Below are positions 16,469 to 26,700 of a DNA stretch of 51,861 nt, in pieces. Below the pieces are notes generated by a model. The model was given only the letters and a program-made list of their open reading frames with translations, was not told where the DNA came from and did no database searches. Within the stretch, counting starts at the first letter, position 1; the number at the start of each line of letters is the position of its first letter. The stretch is taken from NCBI GenBank assembly GCA_964602985.1, contig CAZRTJ010000024.1, forward strand, positions 1 through 51,861, written 5' to 3'. The DNA is from CAYZJB01 sp964602985 (GTDB lineage Bacteria; CLD3; SB21). The position numbers and the translations under genes were made by a program.

Positions 16469-16588
16469 CAGCCTCACGCTGTCCGTCTCACAGAGCAGAG
16501 GGAACGTACTGGCTCAGTAGTACCAACTTCTCCTTGACAATGAGAAGGGACAGAGTTTGCCCAGAGCGCTGCCGAAGGGTTGAGGTTA
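16469..16588. repeat. hairpin element (family B), copy 3
   Basis: CAGCCTCACGCTGTCCGTCT, GAACGTACTGGCTCAG, CTTCTCCTTG and CGCTGCCGAAGGGTTGAGGTT follow the order of copies 1 and 2. It begins right after the expected stop of the DUF559 gene. Confidence 0.7.
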
Positions 16589-16620
16589 AGAAACCCACCT
16601 GATGACAAAACAGGCTTGTA

Positions 16621-17279
16621 TCAATTCTTCCTCTTGATGATCTCCAAAACCAATTCTGTGGCCATTCTTCCTAATTCTTTTTCGTAGTCGGCAAGATACT
16701 TCGCAAAGAGAACCCCGTAGGGGCGAGTCACGATACTTGTATTTCTTGCATTCTGTTCTTCGTTCTTGATTGTAATCGAGAATGATGATGGACTTCCATT
16801 ATTGGTAATGGTTACAGTCGTAACCAAATCACTGCGGGAAGGAGTTACGTTTTCCGTTTCCCAGTTGGCAGCGCCTAGAAGCAGAATAATGGAATGTTTT
16901 CTCACGCTGTACATGAATTCATGAGGAAGCTGCTTAATCTCAATGGAGATTGTATTACTCCCAAATGAGTCTCTTAGTTTCAGGCTGTCGGCCGCATCGA
17001 AAATGTATTTGGCCAGCACGGTCATTGCGCTGTATTCGTCTATCTGATTCCTGTAATCGTTTCGTACCTCCAGTATAGCAATGCCGGGATCACACTAGAC
17101 TTTGTCGACTCTGATTTGCTGACGCCGGGTGTTTCTTGATGAAATGTAACGGAAAGCCATTCTCTGTTATGAAGCGGTTGTGCTTTTATTTTCTCCGAAA
17201 TATACGAAGAGTGGATTGTTGTGTTCGCACAAGCGCACACAAGCATGGATTGCAAAATCACACAAAAGCGTACTTTCAT
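16621..17279 (-). pseudogene. lipoprotein gene split by a frameshift
   Basis: Two consecutive minus-strand frames appear to be one gene. The first starts at the ATG at 17279 with GAGGAG upstream, has a lipoprotein signal (VILQSMLVCAC) and reads to IPALLYWRYE before a TAG at 17040-17042. The second continues in another frame as NDYRNQIDEYSAMTVLAKY and runs to 16621, ending LVLEIIKRKN. The switch is near 17045-17060. The combined product of about 218 residues has no domain I know. Base composition is lower in GC than the neighbours. It could be a real mutation or a sequencing error. Confidence 0.6.
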
Positions 17280-17473
17280 AGCGTCTCCTCTTTATTAGAG
17301 ATTCTGAATACGGGAGCCACCCTTGGAAGGAAATTCAGCATTCATTGTGGGGAACGACGATACTGTATCAGCGATAATTGAAATTTCGATTGAACTTACG
17401 ATGTTCTCAAACTTGACGCAATTTATTGTTTCATTCATTCAGCAGTCTTCTGGCACGAGATGATACGGCGCAC

Positions 17474-18042
17474 TCAGCGATCGGGCAAGAAATTTCCAGA
17501 CAAACAGCGTTCGTAATGCGCGCGCAGTCTCGTCGCTTCCTCGGCAAGAGGCCCGATCAACTCCTGCAGATGAAGAACCTCGACGCTGTCTCCAAACGAC
17601 AGCAGCCATGCTTTGACCACATCCAGGCTCGGCACGAGGAGCGTAATTTCCACTCGCCCGTCGACTTCCCTTTCCCCCACGACCCCAAACGAATATCGAT
17701 CCCGCACAAATGCCGCCGCCGACTTCTGGAAGCGAACCCGAATCTCCTGTGGGTTCTCGATCTTGACATAGTCCGCTACAAATTGCGTCAGGGAGAAGTC
17801 GGCGCGAACGGGAAAGGTCTGGTCCAGAACATGGAGGATGCGCAGACGATCGGTACGGAAGTCTCGATCGTCCTTTCTCAGTCGGCAGCCGCAATCGGAA
17901 CGCCGGCCTCCTTGAGCGCCTTCATGTCCCGGTATACGGTACGCAGGGCGATCCCAAAACGCTCTGCGATGTCCCGCGCACGGACAACCTTTTTCGCGTG
18001 GAGCAATAATTCAATGGCCACGAGTCGGTCGGTTCGATTCAT
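17474..18042 (-). pseudogene. YafY-type HTH-WYL transcriptional regulator with internal deletion
   Basis: The 5' part (ATG at 18042) encodes a helix-turn-helix, MNRTDRLVAIELLLHAKKVV through RTVYRDMKALKEAGVPIAA. At about 17880 the frame hits a stop. In a neighbouring frame the reading resumes at once with LRKDDRDFRTDRLRILHVL, which is the second half of a WYL domain, and continues to 17474. About 100 residues that normally link the two, including the WYL triad, are missing. It is a deletion remnant of a full-length regulator of roughly 230 residues. Confidence 0.75.
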
Positions 18043-18153
18043 GGCGGGAAATCCAGGCATTCCGCGGCAGAATCAAAACGACCTCCGATTTTTTTCGTTG
18101 GCATGAACGATCAAATGTATGCACATTCACGCATCCCATCTGCAGGAGGTCGC

Positions 18154-18939
18154 ATGAAATACGTGTTCATTCTGGGGCTCTTCATTTTCGCATTCTCCGC
18201 CCTCGCCCGGCCCGGTTCCTGGAAGCAAATCGGTGAATCCGGCGCCTGGGGTGCGACCATCGCGGGGACATCGTTGGACGGCAAGCTCTACAGCACGGAG
18301 AGCAACGGGGCTTTGTATGTCACGGACATCTCCAGCGGGACGTGGCGACAAATCGGTAATCCGGACTTTGGCGCCACCGTCGCGATGTTTGGGGTCAACG
18401 GAAAGCTCTACACCGCCGAAACGACCGGGTCTCTCTACGAAGTGAATCCCAACGACGGTTCCTGGAAACAACTGGGAGGCAGTGGTGAATGGGGTGCCAC
18501 GATCGCCGCAACGATCCTCAACGGAGCGCTCTACACCGTCGAACTCAGCGGCGCTTTGTATGTGACCGATCTTTCAACAGGCGCGTGGAGACAAATCGGC
18601 AAGCCCGACTTTGCGCAAACCCGATTCCTTGTCGCGGCCGGGAATTCCCTCATCAGCCTGGAGTCCAACGGATCCTTGTATCGTATCAATCCCCTCAGCG
18701 GAGCGTGGTCCACCATTGCCAATACAGAGTGGCAAAATACCCTGTACATGTGCGTGGTGAACGACATGCTGTACTCCATCGAGAGCAACGGCTGTCTCTA
18801 CGAGACGAATCCGCAAACAGGAAAATGGAAACAGCTCGGTAATTGCGACTTCGGTGCGACGGCATTCATGGTTCCGATTGGCGGAAAGATTTACACGATC
18901 GAAACGACGGGCAGTCTGTACGAGGTTACGATTCGCTGA
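18154..18939 (+). CDS. secreted protein of six tandem ~41-residue propeller-like repeats
   Basis: The ATG at 18154 has AGGAGG 4 bases upstream and gives 261 residues: a signal peptide (YVFILGLFIFAFSALA) and then six repeats of about 41 residues. Each has the plan W-K/R-Q-I/L-G, a small-residue strand ending GATIA or similar, G-K-LY-T-x-E-x-x-G-x-LY-x-x-x-x-x-x-G. Odd repeats contain WGATIA, even ones DFGAT. The pattern resembles tectonin or tachylectin-type propellers, which bind sugars or lipid A, and six repeats would close one ring. No type IX tail is present. A carbohydrate-binding role is inference. Confidence 0.75.
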   Translation: MKYVFILGLFIFAFSALARPGSWKQIGESGAWGATIAGTSLDGKLYSTESNGALYVTDISSGTWRQIGNPDFGATVAMFGVNGKLYTAETTGSLYEVNPNDGSWKQLGGSGEWGATIAATILNGALYTVELSGALYVTDLSTGAWRQIGKPDFAQTRFLVAAGNSLISLESNGSLYRINPLSGAWSTIANTEWQNTLYMCVVNDMLYSIESNGCLYETNPQTGKWKQLGNCDFGATAFMVPIGGKIYTIETTGSLYEVTIR

Positions 18940-19013
18940 CATCGTGCCAGACCGCGTAGTCTGTCAAACACGAGGAACCCTGTAGACCAGGAATACGGCG
19001 AGGGGAAAACATT

Positions 19014-21437
19014 ATGTCTGACACCAGTCGTGGCATCATGCGTGAGGCGTTGCTGACGTTGGGATTCAGCGTCCTGACGTACCTGTTTGCGGATATCCGG
19101 TTCACCATCCCGGTTTTCGGATCCATGACAAGCGGATTTAATGAAGTCGGCGTTCTGATCAGCACGCTGCATGTACGCCATTGGTCGCAGACCGCTATCG
19201 TCGGGCTGGTGGCAGGCGTACAAGCTCCTGACGACGTCCGGTGGTTATCCATGGGTGCACACGCTTTTGCGGGCGGCGTCGCGTGGTTCTTCCAGCGCTG
19301 GCTGGCGTCCACCTTCACGGACTTTCGCAAGTCGGCCCCTTTGTGGATCGCCTTCGTCGTCGCGTATTATTATTTGCTGTTGACGCCGATTTTCGCGGCG
19401 TACACCATGATCGTTGTCGAGCTGGATCCCGGACATTTTTCATCGGGCATCGTGCTCGCTTTGATCCCCGAACTGGCCGCGACCGCGTTCCTGACAACTT
19501 CCTACCATGCGGCTTTTGTCGAAATCGCCCGCCGCATCCGCACCGAACAACGACTGTCCGCAAGCGAAGGACGCTACCGACTGGTTGCGGAACTGACGGA
19601 CAAGCTCATCTACGATCTCGACGTGGAGACTGGAAAAATCACATGGGCCGGACGGATCGATGCCATCACCGGATATACGATGGAAGAATTTCAGGCGGTC
19701 GATCTGAAGCGATGGGAAGAAATGATTCATCCGGATGATCAGGCGGAGGCGACCACGCTCCTCGACGCCTGCATGAAGACCGGCTCCCGATACCGCGTGG
19801 AGTATCGCTTTCGCACGAAAGACGGCGGGTATGTGTATATGGACGATGACGGGATATTCCTTCGCGATGCGCACGGCCGGATGACGCGTATGCTGGGCAC
19901 GATGACCAACATCGACGAGCGAAAACGCGCCGAAGCCGCTTTGCGAGAAAGCGAACAGCGATACCGCGAACTCTACACCAAGACTCCGGTCATGATGCAT
20001 TCCGTCGACCGCGAAGGACGAATCCTGGCCGCCAGTCAACGCTGGCTGGAGGTCATGGGATATTCCGAATGGGAAATCCTTGGACGACGATCCATCGACT
20101 TCCTTACGCCGGAATCTCGTGAGCACGCGGTCAATGTCGTCCTGCCGGACTTCTACCGGACGAAACAAACCTCCCATGTCGAATACCGGATGGTGAAGAA
20201 AAACGGCGAGGTGATCGATGTTCTGCTATCGGCGATCGCCGAACTGGACGGAGACGGCAGGATTTCCAAGTCCCTGGCCGTCATCACCGACGTCACCGAG
20301 CGAAAGAAATTGGAACAAGGTTTGATCCGGGCGCAAAAGACCGAGAGTCTTGGACGCGTCGCCGGCGGCATTGCGCACGACATGAACAACATGTTGGCCG
20401 TGATTTTGCCCACGGCCGAAATGTTGTTGGATGCGGCTTCGGATCCGGCGCAGGTTCGCAAGTTCGGCGACGTCATCCGCGTCGCGGCCAAACGCGCCGC
20501 CGACATCGTCAAACAGCTTCTGGTCTTTGCCAGACAAGCGCCCATCAGCAAATCCCCGATGTTCCTCAACGACTTGATCCGGGAGACGCACAAACTGCTG
20601 ACCCGCCTGCTCGGCGCGCAGATCACGGTCTTGCTCGACCTCGACAAAGAAACTCCCGTCATCGATGCGGACGCCACACAGATTCAGCAAATCCTGATCA
20701 ACCTCTGTGTGAATGCGCGCGACGCGATGAACGACTCGGGTACGATCACCATCGTGACACGGGTTCGGGAACTGGACGCAGGCAACGCGCACGGCATCGA
20801 ACCCGGACGATGCGCAGCGCTGCTCGTCGAGGACACCGGATGCGGGATTCCGAAAGACATTCTTCCGCACGTCTTTGAGCCGTTCTACTCCACCAAGGAA
20901 CTCGGAAAGGGTACCGGGCTGGGCCTTGCGGTCGTGAAGACCATCGTTACGACCCACGGCGGATTTGTGGACATTCGAAGTCAGATTGGAAAAGGAACGA
21001 CGTTTGAAATCGGTTTCCCCGAGTCCCGGCGCATCACTGAAGGCAAAGGGGTCACGGATCCCTCCCGCGCCTCCGGAACCGGAACGATCCTCCTGGTCGA
21101 CGACGAGCCGGACATCCTGCAGATGGGCAAGGCCATCCTTGAGCGACTCGGTTACCGCGTCCGCACGGCCATGTCCGGTCCCGCCGCGATCGAGATCCTT
21201 CATTCTCATCGCGTCGATCTCGTATTGCTGGATATTCAAATGCCCGGAATGAATGGATTTGAAACGCTGAAACGCCTTCAGCGGCTGCAACCCGATTTGC
21301 GCTATGTCCTGACAACGGGCTTTATCTCGACCGATCATTTGCAGGTCTTTGACGGACATCCCGCGGAACGCGTGCTCCTCAAGCCCTACAGCATGGAACA
21401 CCTTTCGCTGGCCGTCCAACGCGTCATACAGTCGTAA
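19014..21437 (+). CDS. hybrid histidine kinase with membrane sensor, two PAS domains and receiver
   Basis: The 807-residue protein has an N-terminal membrane module of about five helices (residues 10-175) and two PAS/PAC domains (about 185-305 and 315-435, each closing with DVTERKK or NIDERKR). The kinase core has phosphoacceptor H455 in GGIAHDMNNML, NARDAM and DTGCGI boxes, and a C-terminal receiver with an aspartate near 739 in LVLLDIQMPG. It has no DNA-binding output, so signalling passes to another partner. It precedes the glycine-zipper gene by 23 bases. Confidence 0.92.
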   Translation: MSDTSRGIMREALLTLGFSVLTYLFADIRFTIPVFGSMTSGFNEVGVLISTLHVRHWSQTAIVGLVAGVQAPDDVRWLSMGAHAFAGGVAWFFQRWLASTFTDFRKSAPLWIAFVVAYYYLLLTPIFAAYTMIVVELDPGHFSSGIVLALIPELAATAFLTTSYHAAFVEIARRIRTEQRLSASEGRYRLVAELTDKLIYDLDVETGKITWAGRIDAITGYTMEEFQAVDLKRWEEMIHPDDQAEATTLLDACMKTGSRYRVEYRFRTKDGGYVYMDDDGIFLRDAHGRMTRMLGTMTNIDERKRAEAALRESEQRYRELYTKTPVMMHSVDREGRILAASQRWLEVMGYSEWEILGRRSIDFLTPESREHAVNVVLPDFYRTKQTSHVEYRMVKKNGEVIDVLLSAIAELDGDGRISKSLAVITDVTERKKLEQGLIRAQKTESLGRVAGGIAHDMNNMLAVILPTAEMLLDAASDPAQVRKFGDVIRVAAKRAADIVKQLLVFARQAPISKSPMFLNDLIRETHKLLTRLLGAQITVLLDLDKETPVIDADATQIQQILINLCVNARDAMNDSGTITIVTRVRELDAGNAHGIEPGRCAALLVEDTGCGIPKDILPHVFEPFYSTKELGKGTGLGLAVVKTIVTTHGGFVDIRSQIGKGTTFEIGFPESRRITEGKGVTDPSRASGTGTILLVDDEPDILQMGKAILERLGYRVRTAMSGPAAIEILHSHRVDLVLLDIQMPGMNGFETLKRLQRLQPDLRYVLTTGFISTDHLQVFDGHPAERVLLKPYSMEHLSLAVQRVIQS

Positions 21438-21460
21438 AAACGTACCGCGAAGGAGTGAAA

Positions 21461-22024
21461 ATGAAAGTTGTCCTGGGCGTCCTTTTCCTCTTGGCGGGAT
21501 CATTCCTTCACGCGCAGGAATCCGACTGGAGAGTCATTCTTCAGGGAGGGAGGACAATTTCATCTGACTCCTGGATGGTCGTGGGCGATTCTGTCGTATT
21601 GCGAACAGCAGGCTCTGACTATTCGATCAGTATCGATTCAATCGCTCAATTGCACGCCGTCAAACAAACGAAAATCGGTAAGGGTTTGCTTTTTGGTCTT
21701 CTGGGAGGCGCCCTCGTCGGAGGCGTAATAGGCCTGGCATCATACAAGGAACCGTCTCCGAGCGACAATGAAGGTTTAGGCAACTGGGATTTCGGACGAG
21801 GGCCTGTGATCCTTGCCGGCGCCCTCGTTGGCAGTCTGGCGGGACTGGCGGTGGGTGGAGTGGTCGGTGCCGCCGTGGGATCTGACGAGACTTACGACTT
21901 CACGAAAATAACTCGAGACGAAAAATTGCGATTGCTGGCAGGTCTGACACAGGGCAACATCATCGAGTGGCGCGTCATGGAGATCAGCTTATCGGACGTC
22001 ATGAGGAATCGAATTCCGAAATAG
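21461..22024 (+). CDS. exported glycine-zipper protein of unknown function
   Basis: AAGGAG at 21450-21455 selects the ATG at 21461 and a 187-residue product. It has a signal peptide (VVLGVLFLLAGSFLHA), a beta-rich segment to about residue 72, and two GxxxG-rich hydrophobic hairpins (LLFGLLGGALVGGVIGLAS and LAGALVGSLAGLAVGGVVG) typical of glycine-zipper membrane insertion. Downstream, another frame (to 22149) reads sensibly as ELRIDGKPVVWKKSDVRIIRR, so the C-terminus may have been altered by a frameshift near 21960-22020. Function is unknown. Confidence 0.65.
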   Translation: MKVVLGVLFLLAGSFLHAQESDWRVILQGGRTISSDSWMVVGDSVVLRTAGSDYSISIDSIAQLHAVKQTKIGKGLLFGLLGGALVGGVIGLASYKEPSPSDNEGLGNWDFGRGPVILAGALVGSLAGLAVGGVVGAAVGSDETYDFTKITRDEKLRLLAGLTQGNIIEWRVMEISLSDVMRNRIPK

Positions 22025-22232
22025 AACTGCGTATCGATGGGAAACCCGTTGTGTGGAAGAAGTCCGATGTGAGAATTATCCGGAGAACGGATCACTCCCT
22101 CATTCTGGCCTTGCCGACGCGGCCTGTTGATGATTCATCGGATGAATAGAATCAGGCTTCCAATCCTCAAAACATTTGCGCATACTCTCGTGAGAGAAAT
22201 GAATTTCGTACCCTCATCACAGGAGTGATCCG

Positions 22233-23435
22233 ATGTCGCGCGCCGTGCTCGTGGATGCTGTCCGAACGCCTTTTGGGAAGTATGGAGGGATGTTGTCCGG
22301 CATCCGGCCGGATGATTTGCTGGGGGATTTGATCCGCGTTGTGGTGGATAAACACCGATTGGCGGAGGGTACGATCGATGACGTCATCATCGGTTGCGCC
22401 AATCAATCGGGCGAGGACGGACGCAACGTGGCGCGGATGGCCGTCCTGATTTCGGGACTCCCCTTCTCCGTTCCCGCGCAAACGGTGAATCGTCTGTGCG
22501 GATCGAGCATGCAGGCGATCCTATCGGCGAGCGCCCTCATAGACGCGGGATACGGTGAGGCGATCCTCGCCGGAGGTGTGGAGAGCATGTCGCGTGGAGC
22601 GTACGCATTTTCCAAAAACGAAAAAGCCTTTCCATTCGGCTCGCTGACGGTATACGACACATCGCTCGGATGGAGATTTCATAATCCGCGCATCCAGGAA
22701 CGCGTGCGGCCGCTGAGCATGGGAGAGACGGCGGAGGAGATTTATCTGAAATTTCCGATTGCCCGCGAGGAGCAGGACGCGTATGCCGTACGCAGTCATC
22801 AAAAGGCTCTGGCGGCGCGTCAGTCGGGACACTTCGACACGGAGATCGTTCCCGTCCGTGTGAAACAAAAAAAGGAAACGCTGGAGATACGCGCGGATGA
22901 AGGACCGCGGGAAGATACCTCGTTGGAGCAACTGGCCCGGCTGAAGCCGGCCTTTCGGTCGAACGGTACCGTGACGGCAGGCAACAGTTGTCCGATGAAT
23001 GACGGCGCGTCGATGAGCGTCCTGATGACGGAGGAAGGGGCGCGGAAGCGCGGGATCACGTCGTACCTCCGGATGCTCTCCTGCGGCGTGTCCGGCGTGC
23101 ACCCCGACGTGATGGGACTGGGGCCGGTCGAAGCGTCGCGACAGGCTCTGCAACGCGCGAATTTAAAGATCGACGATCTAGATCTGATCGAAATCAACGA
23201 GGCGTTCGCGATCCAGGCGTTGGCTTGCATGCGCGAATTGCGCATGCCCGAGGATCGGGTGAATGTCAACGGGGGCGCCATCGCGATCGGACATCCGCTG
23301 GGCGCATCGGGCGCCCGGATCATCGGAACACTGATACACGAAATGAATCGCCGCAAGGCACGGTACGGTTTGGCGACCATGTGCATCGGGGTCGGTCAGG
23401 GCATCGCCACCGTCTGGGAGAGGGTCGGCTCGTGA
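22233..23435 (+). CDS. acetyl-CoA acyltransferase (thiolase), PcaF/PaaJ-like
   Basis: Degradative thiolases split a 3-oxoacyl-CoA with CoA to release acetyl-CoA. The 400-residue protein has the nucleophile C89 in NRLCGSS, NEAFA, the histidine in GGAIAIGHPLGASG and the second cysteine in MCIGVGQG. The ATG at 22233 has CAGGAG upstream. The MCIGVGQG ending resembles 3-oxoadipyl-CoA thiolases. It could finish the degradation of aromatic-derived CoA esters from either the Box or Bcr route, but it lies 7 kb from the bcr operon without the shared operator. Confidence 0.9.
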   Translation: MSRAVLVDAVRTPFGKYGGMLSGIRPDDLLGDLIRVVVDKHRLAEGTIDDVIIGCANQSGEDGRNVARMAVLISGLPFSVPAQTVNRLCGSSMQAILSASALIDAGYGEAILAGGVESMSRGAYAFSKNEKAFPFGSLTVYDTSLGWRFHNPRIQERVRPLSMGETAEEIYLKFPIAREEQDAYAVRSHQKALAARQSGHFDTEIVPVRVKQKKETLEIRADEGPREDTSLEQLARLKPAFRSNGTVTAGNSCPMNDGASMSVLMTEEGARKRGITSYLRMLSCGVSGVHPDVMGLGPVEASRQALQRANLKIDDLDLIEINEAFAIQALACMRELRMPEDRVNVNGGAIAIGHPLGASGARIIGTLIHEMNRRKARYGLATMCIGVGQGIATVWERVGS

Positions 23436-23733
23436 GGCGATGTCGAAGAACTCTGATGGATGGGAGGGGATGAGAACGAAATTCCAATAGTTCTACGAAT
23501 TCAAAGCGGATGGCGGGATCGAAATCGTGCCATCACCTTCATGAGCAGATGTCCACGGACATGTCGTTTGGCGAACAACTGGTTTATGACATCGAACGAT
23601 TGAAAAGACATTTCCCAGCGGTACCAGTAAAAATAATTCTCATTGACGTCGATTGATAATTGTCTGGCGAGGCTCAAGCGCTTACCTTGCCGCGTTGTTT
23701 CCGTCTTACCGCAGACAGTTGAGAATCGTTTCG

Positions 23734-23762
23734 TTGCGAATTCGGGCGAATTGAATTACATT
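23734..23762 (+). promoter_or_regulatory. candidate promoter of the propeller hybrid kinase
   Basis: TTGCGA (23734-23739), a 17-base spacer and TACATT (23757-23762). The -10 ends on the second base of the operator, the same layout as the tetR-boxB promoter. Confidence 0.5.
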
Positions 23763-23778
23763 CGAACGGTCGTTCGGG
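23761..23778 (+). promoter_or_regulatory. TetR operator, site 2 (hybrid kinase)
   Basis: TTCGAACG-GT-CGTTCGGG matches sites 1 and 3 except for the last two bases, which instead form part of the ribosome-binding site GGGAGG (23776-23781). A bound repressor would cover both the -10 end and the Shine-Dalgarno region. Confidence 0.7.
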
Positions 23779-23786
23779 AGGTCCTC

Positions 23787-26700
23787 GTGAGAGTACCGTA
23801 CGCGATTCTGCTATTTGCTTTCAAGGCTTTGTTTCTCGCCGGCATGACTCCGGCACAATCCGTGTCCGGGCGGTTCGACCGCCTGTCGTTAGAGCACGGT
23901 CTCAACCATACCAACGTCTACTCCATCATTCAGGATCACCGGGGTTTCGTCTGGTTCGGCACGCGAAACGGCTTGACCCGGTACGACGGTTACGCCTTCA
24001 CGCTGTTCGAACACAATCCGTACGACTCGACATCGCTCTCGGACAACGACATCAGTTATCTGTACGAAGACCGGGAAGGTTCGATCTGGATATGCACCTG
24101 GGGCGGCGGGCTCAACCGTTTTGATCCGGCGCTGGGAACATTTCGGCGATTCCAGCACGGTTCGTCCGGACCGCAAATGATACCCGACAGACGCGTTCAA
24201 ACGATCTTGCAGGACAATACAGGAAAGCTCTGGGTGGGAACCTTCTCCGGAGGACTGACAGAGCTCGACCCTCAGACTGGCGCGACAACATCCTACAGTC
24301 ACGATGAACGAAATCCGGGGAGCATCGCCAGCAATCGGATTTGGGCCATCGCTAAAGATGCAGTGGGAAATCTCTGGATCGGTACGGACAATGGTCTCGA
24401 CCAATTCCAGCCGCACACCCGGACTTTTCGTCATTTCCGTCACGATCCCCTGGACAAATTTTCAATCAGTCACGATCGGGTCCGAGCGATCCACGTGGAT
24501 CGTCAGAATTCGATATGGATCGGAACCCAGAATGGTCTGGCCCAACTCATCGATGCCGAAACGGGAAGATTTGACCGTTACCGCGCCGACCCGTCCAACC
24601 CGGCGGCCTTAAGCGACAGTATCGTCAATTGCATCCTCGAAGATCGGGCGGGCCGGTTGTGGGTCGGGACGTATTCCGGTGGACTCAATCTACTGGACCG
24701 AACCACAGGCAAGTTCCAGCGATTTGTCCACGATCCAGACCTCTCCACAACGCTCAGCCACAACGATGTACGATCGTTAGTTGAAGATCGTTCGGGCATA
24801 TTGTGGGTCGGAACGCGCCGTGGAGGGGTCAGCCGCCTCGACCAGCGTCCTCAGAAATTTCGCTCCTACGCACATGAACCAGGTAATGCGAACTCACTCA
24901 TTCACAACCGGACGCACTCCTTTGCCGAAGATTTGGATGGCAACATCTGGATCGGCACCGACGACGGACTGGACCGATGGGACCGCCGGCAAAATAAGTT
25001 CGCGCACATTCGCGTGGGCCCAACTTCGCTGCCGAGCAGTCGAATTTTCTGTGTCCTCCGTGCGACGACGGGACGGATTTGGGTGGCGACAGATGCGGGC
25101 GTGGCCGAGTTGGATCCGCAGAGGAATCGCGTCACGACATACCGCCATAACCCGGCAAATCCCGGCTCCCTCGGTAGTAATGACTGCGTCTACATCACTG
25201 AAGACCAGGCCGGTCGAATCTGGGTGTCCACGTATGGCGGCGGTATGAGTTGTCTGGATCCTCGGACGCAGAAATGGACGCGCATTCAGGTTCAGCATGG
25301 ATTGAGCGATAACCGGCCCAATTTTGTTCTCCACGACGGGGACGTACTGTGGATCGCAACGACGAGCGGTCTCAATCGAATGGAACTGTCCAGCGGTCAC
25401 ATCCGCGTGTATCGGTACGACCCACAGGACTCCAACACGCTGAGTGACGATCGGATATCGGTTATCTGCAAATCGCGTCGTTCGACGAAGGACGGCCGGA
25501 CAACGTACTGGGTCGGTACACCCGGCCGGGGACTGAATCAATTGACGATGGATACGCACGGTCCCGGCACGATCACGATCAATCGCTATTCCAAGTCTGA
25601 CGGCCTGTCGAGCGACTTTATCCTGGGAATCCTGGAAGACGATGACGGAAGACTGTGGATCAGTTCTGATCGCGGGCTGACCCGATTCGATCCGGTGACC
25701 GCAACCGCGCGCAATTACGACGTGCTGGATGGGCTTCAAAGCAATGAGTTCACCGGAAAGGCATTCCTGCAGACCCAAAACGGAGAAATGATTTTCGGCG
25801 GAGCGAAAGGCTTTACGGTTTTCGACCCGTCTCGCATGATCGACAACCCACACAGACCGCCCGTGGTCCTGACGGGACTTCGAATTTTTGATCGTCCCCT
25901 TCCGACTTCGCGAGCGCCTTTTGCATTGGATGACCTCGTCCTCTCCTATCGGGACAATTTTTTTTCGTTCGAGTTTGCCGCCCTCGACTACACCAATGCG
26001 GAAAAAAATGCGTATGCGTACAAACTGGAAGGGTTTGATGAAGACTGGATTTACACCGGATCGCGACGCTTTGCCAGCTACACCAACATCGATCCCGGGG
26101 AATACGTCTTGCGCGTGAAAGCATCCAACAATGACGGCGTGTGGAATGAGGAGGGAACGTCTCTTCGCATTCACATCATCCCACCTTTTTGGAAAACGTG
26201 GTGGTTTCGTGTCTTCCTGGCGCTCGGGATTGTCACCATGGTCGTCATCGTGCACCGCGTGCGCACGCAAAGCATCAAGGCGCGAAACCGGCAATTGGAA
26301 AAATTAGTCTCGGACCGCACGCACAGCCTCCTGGAATCCAATCGTGCGCTCCTGGAGGCCAATGAGCAGATTCGTCATCAGACTGAATTGAAATCCAAAT
26401 TTCTGGCGAACATGAGCCACGAACTCCGCACGCCGATGAACGCCATCATCGGTTTTTCGGATCTTCTGACACAGCACACGCTTGGAGAATTGAATGAAGA
26501 ACAGATGGAAGCCGCTTGGACCATCTCCGAAAGCGGCCGCAATCTCCTTCACCTGATCAATGATATTCTTGATCTATCCAAGATCGAGGCCGGCAAAATG
26601 GAATTGCACCCCACTGTGCATAAGGTCGTAGAATCCTTGCAATCGGTGGCCGTCCTCGTGACGCCACTGGTCCGACAGAAACGGCAGCTCCTGGAAATGG

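Larger units (their letters stand above)
23436..23786. other. intergenic region before the propeller kinase
   Basis: A gene-free stretch of 351 bases. It contains a 35-codon open frame (23549-23656, ending FPAVPVKIILIDVD) that reads like the tail of a lost protein, and then the kinase promoter and operator. I see no RNA gene or terminator. Confidence 0.5.

Noticed and set aside
23549..23656. 35-residue open frame upstream of the propeller kinase
   Set aside because: No ribosome site and no family; coding appearance rests on a few residues.
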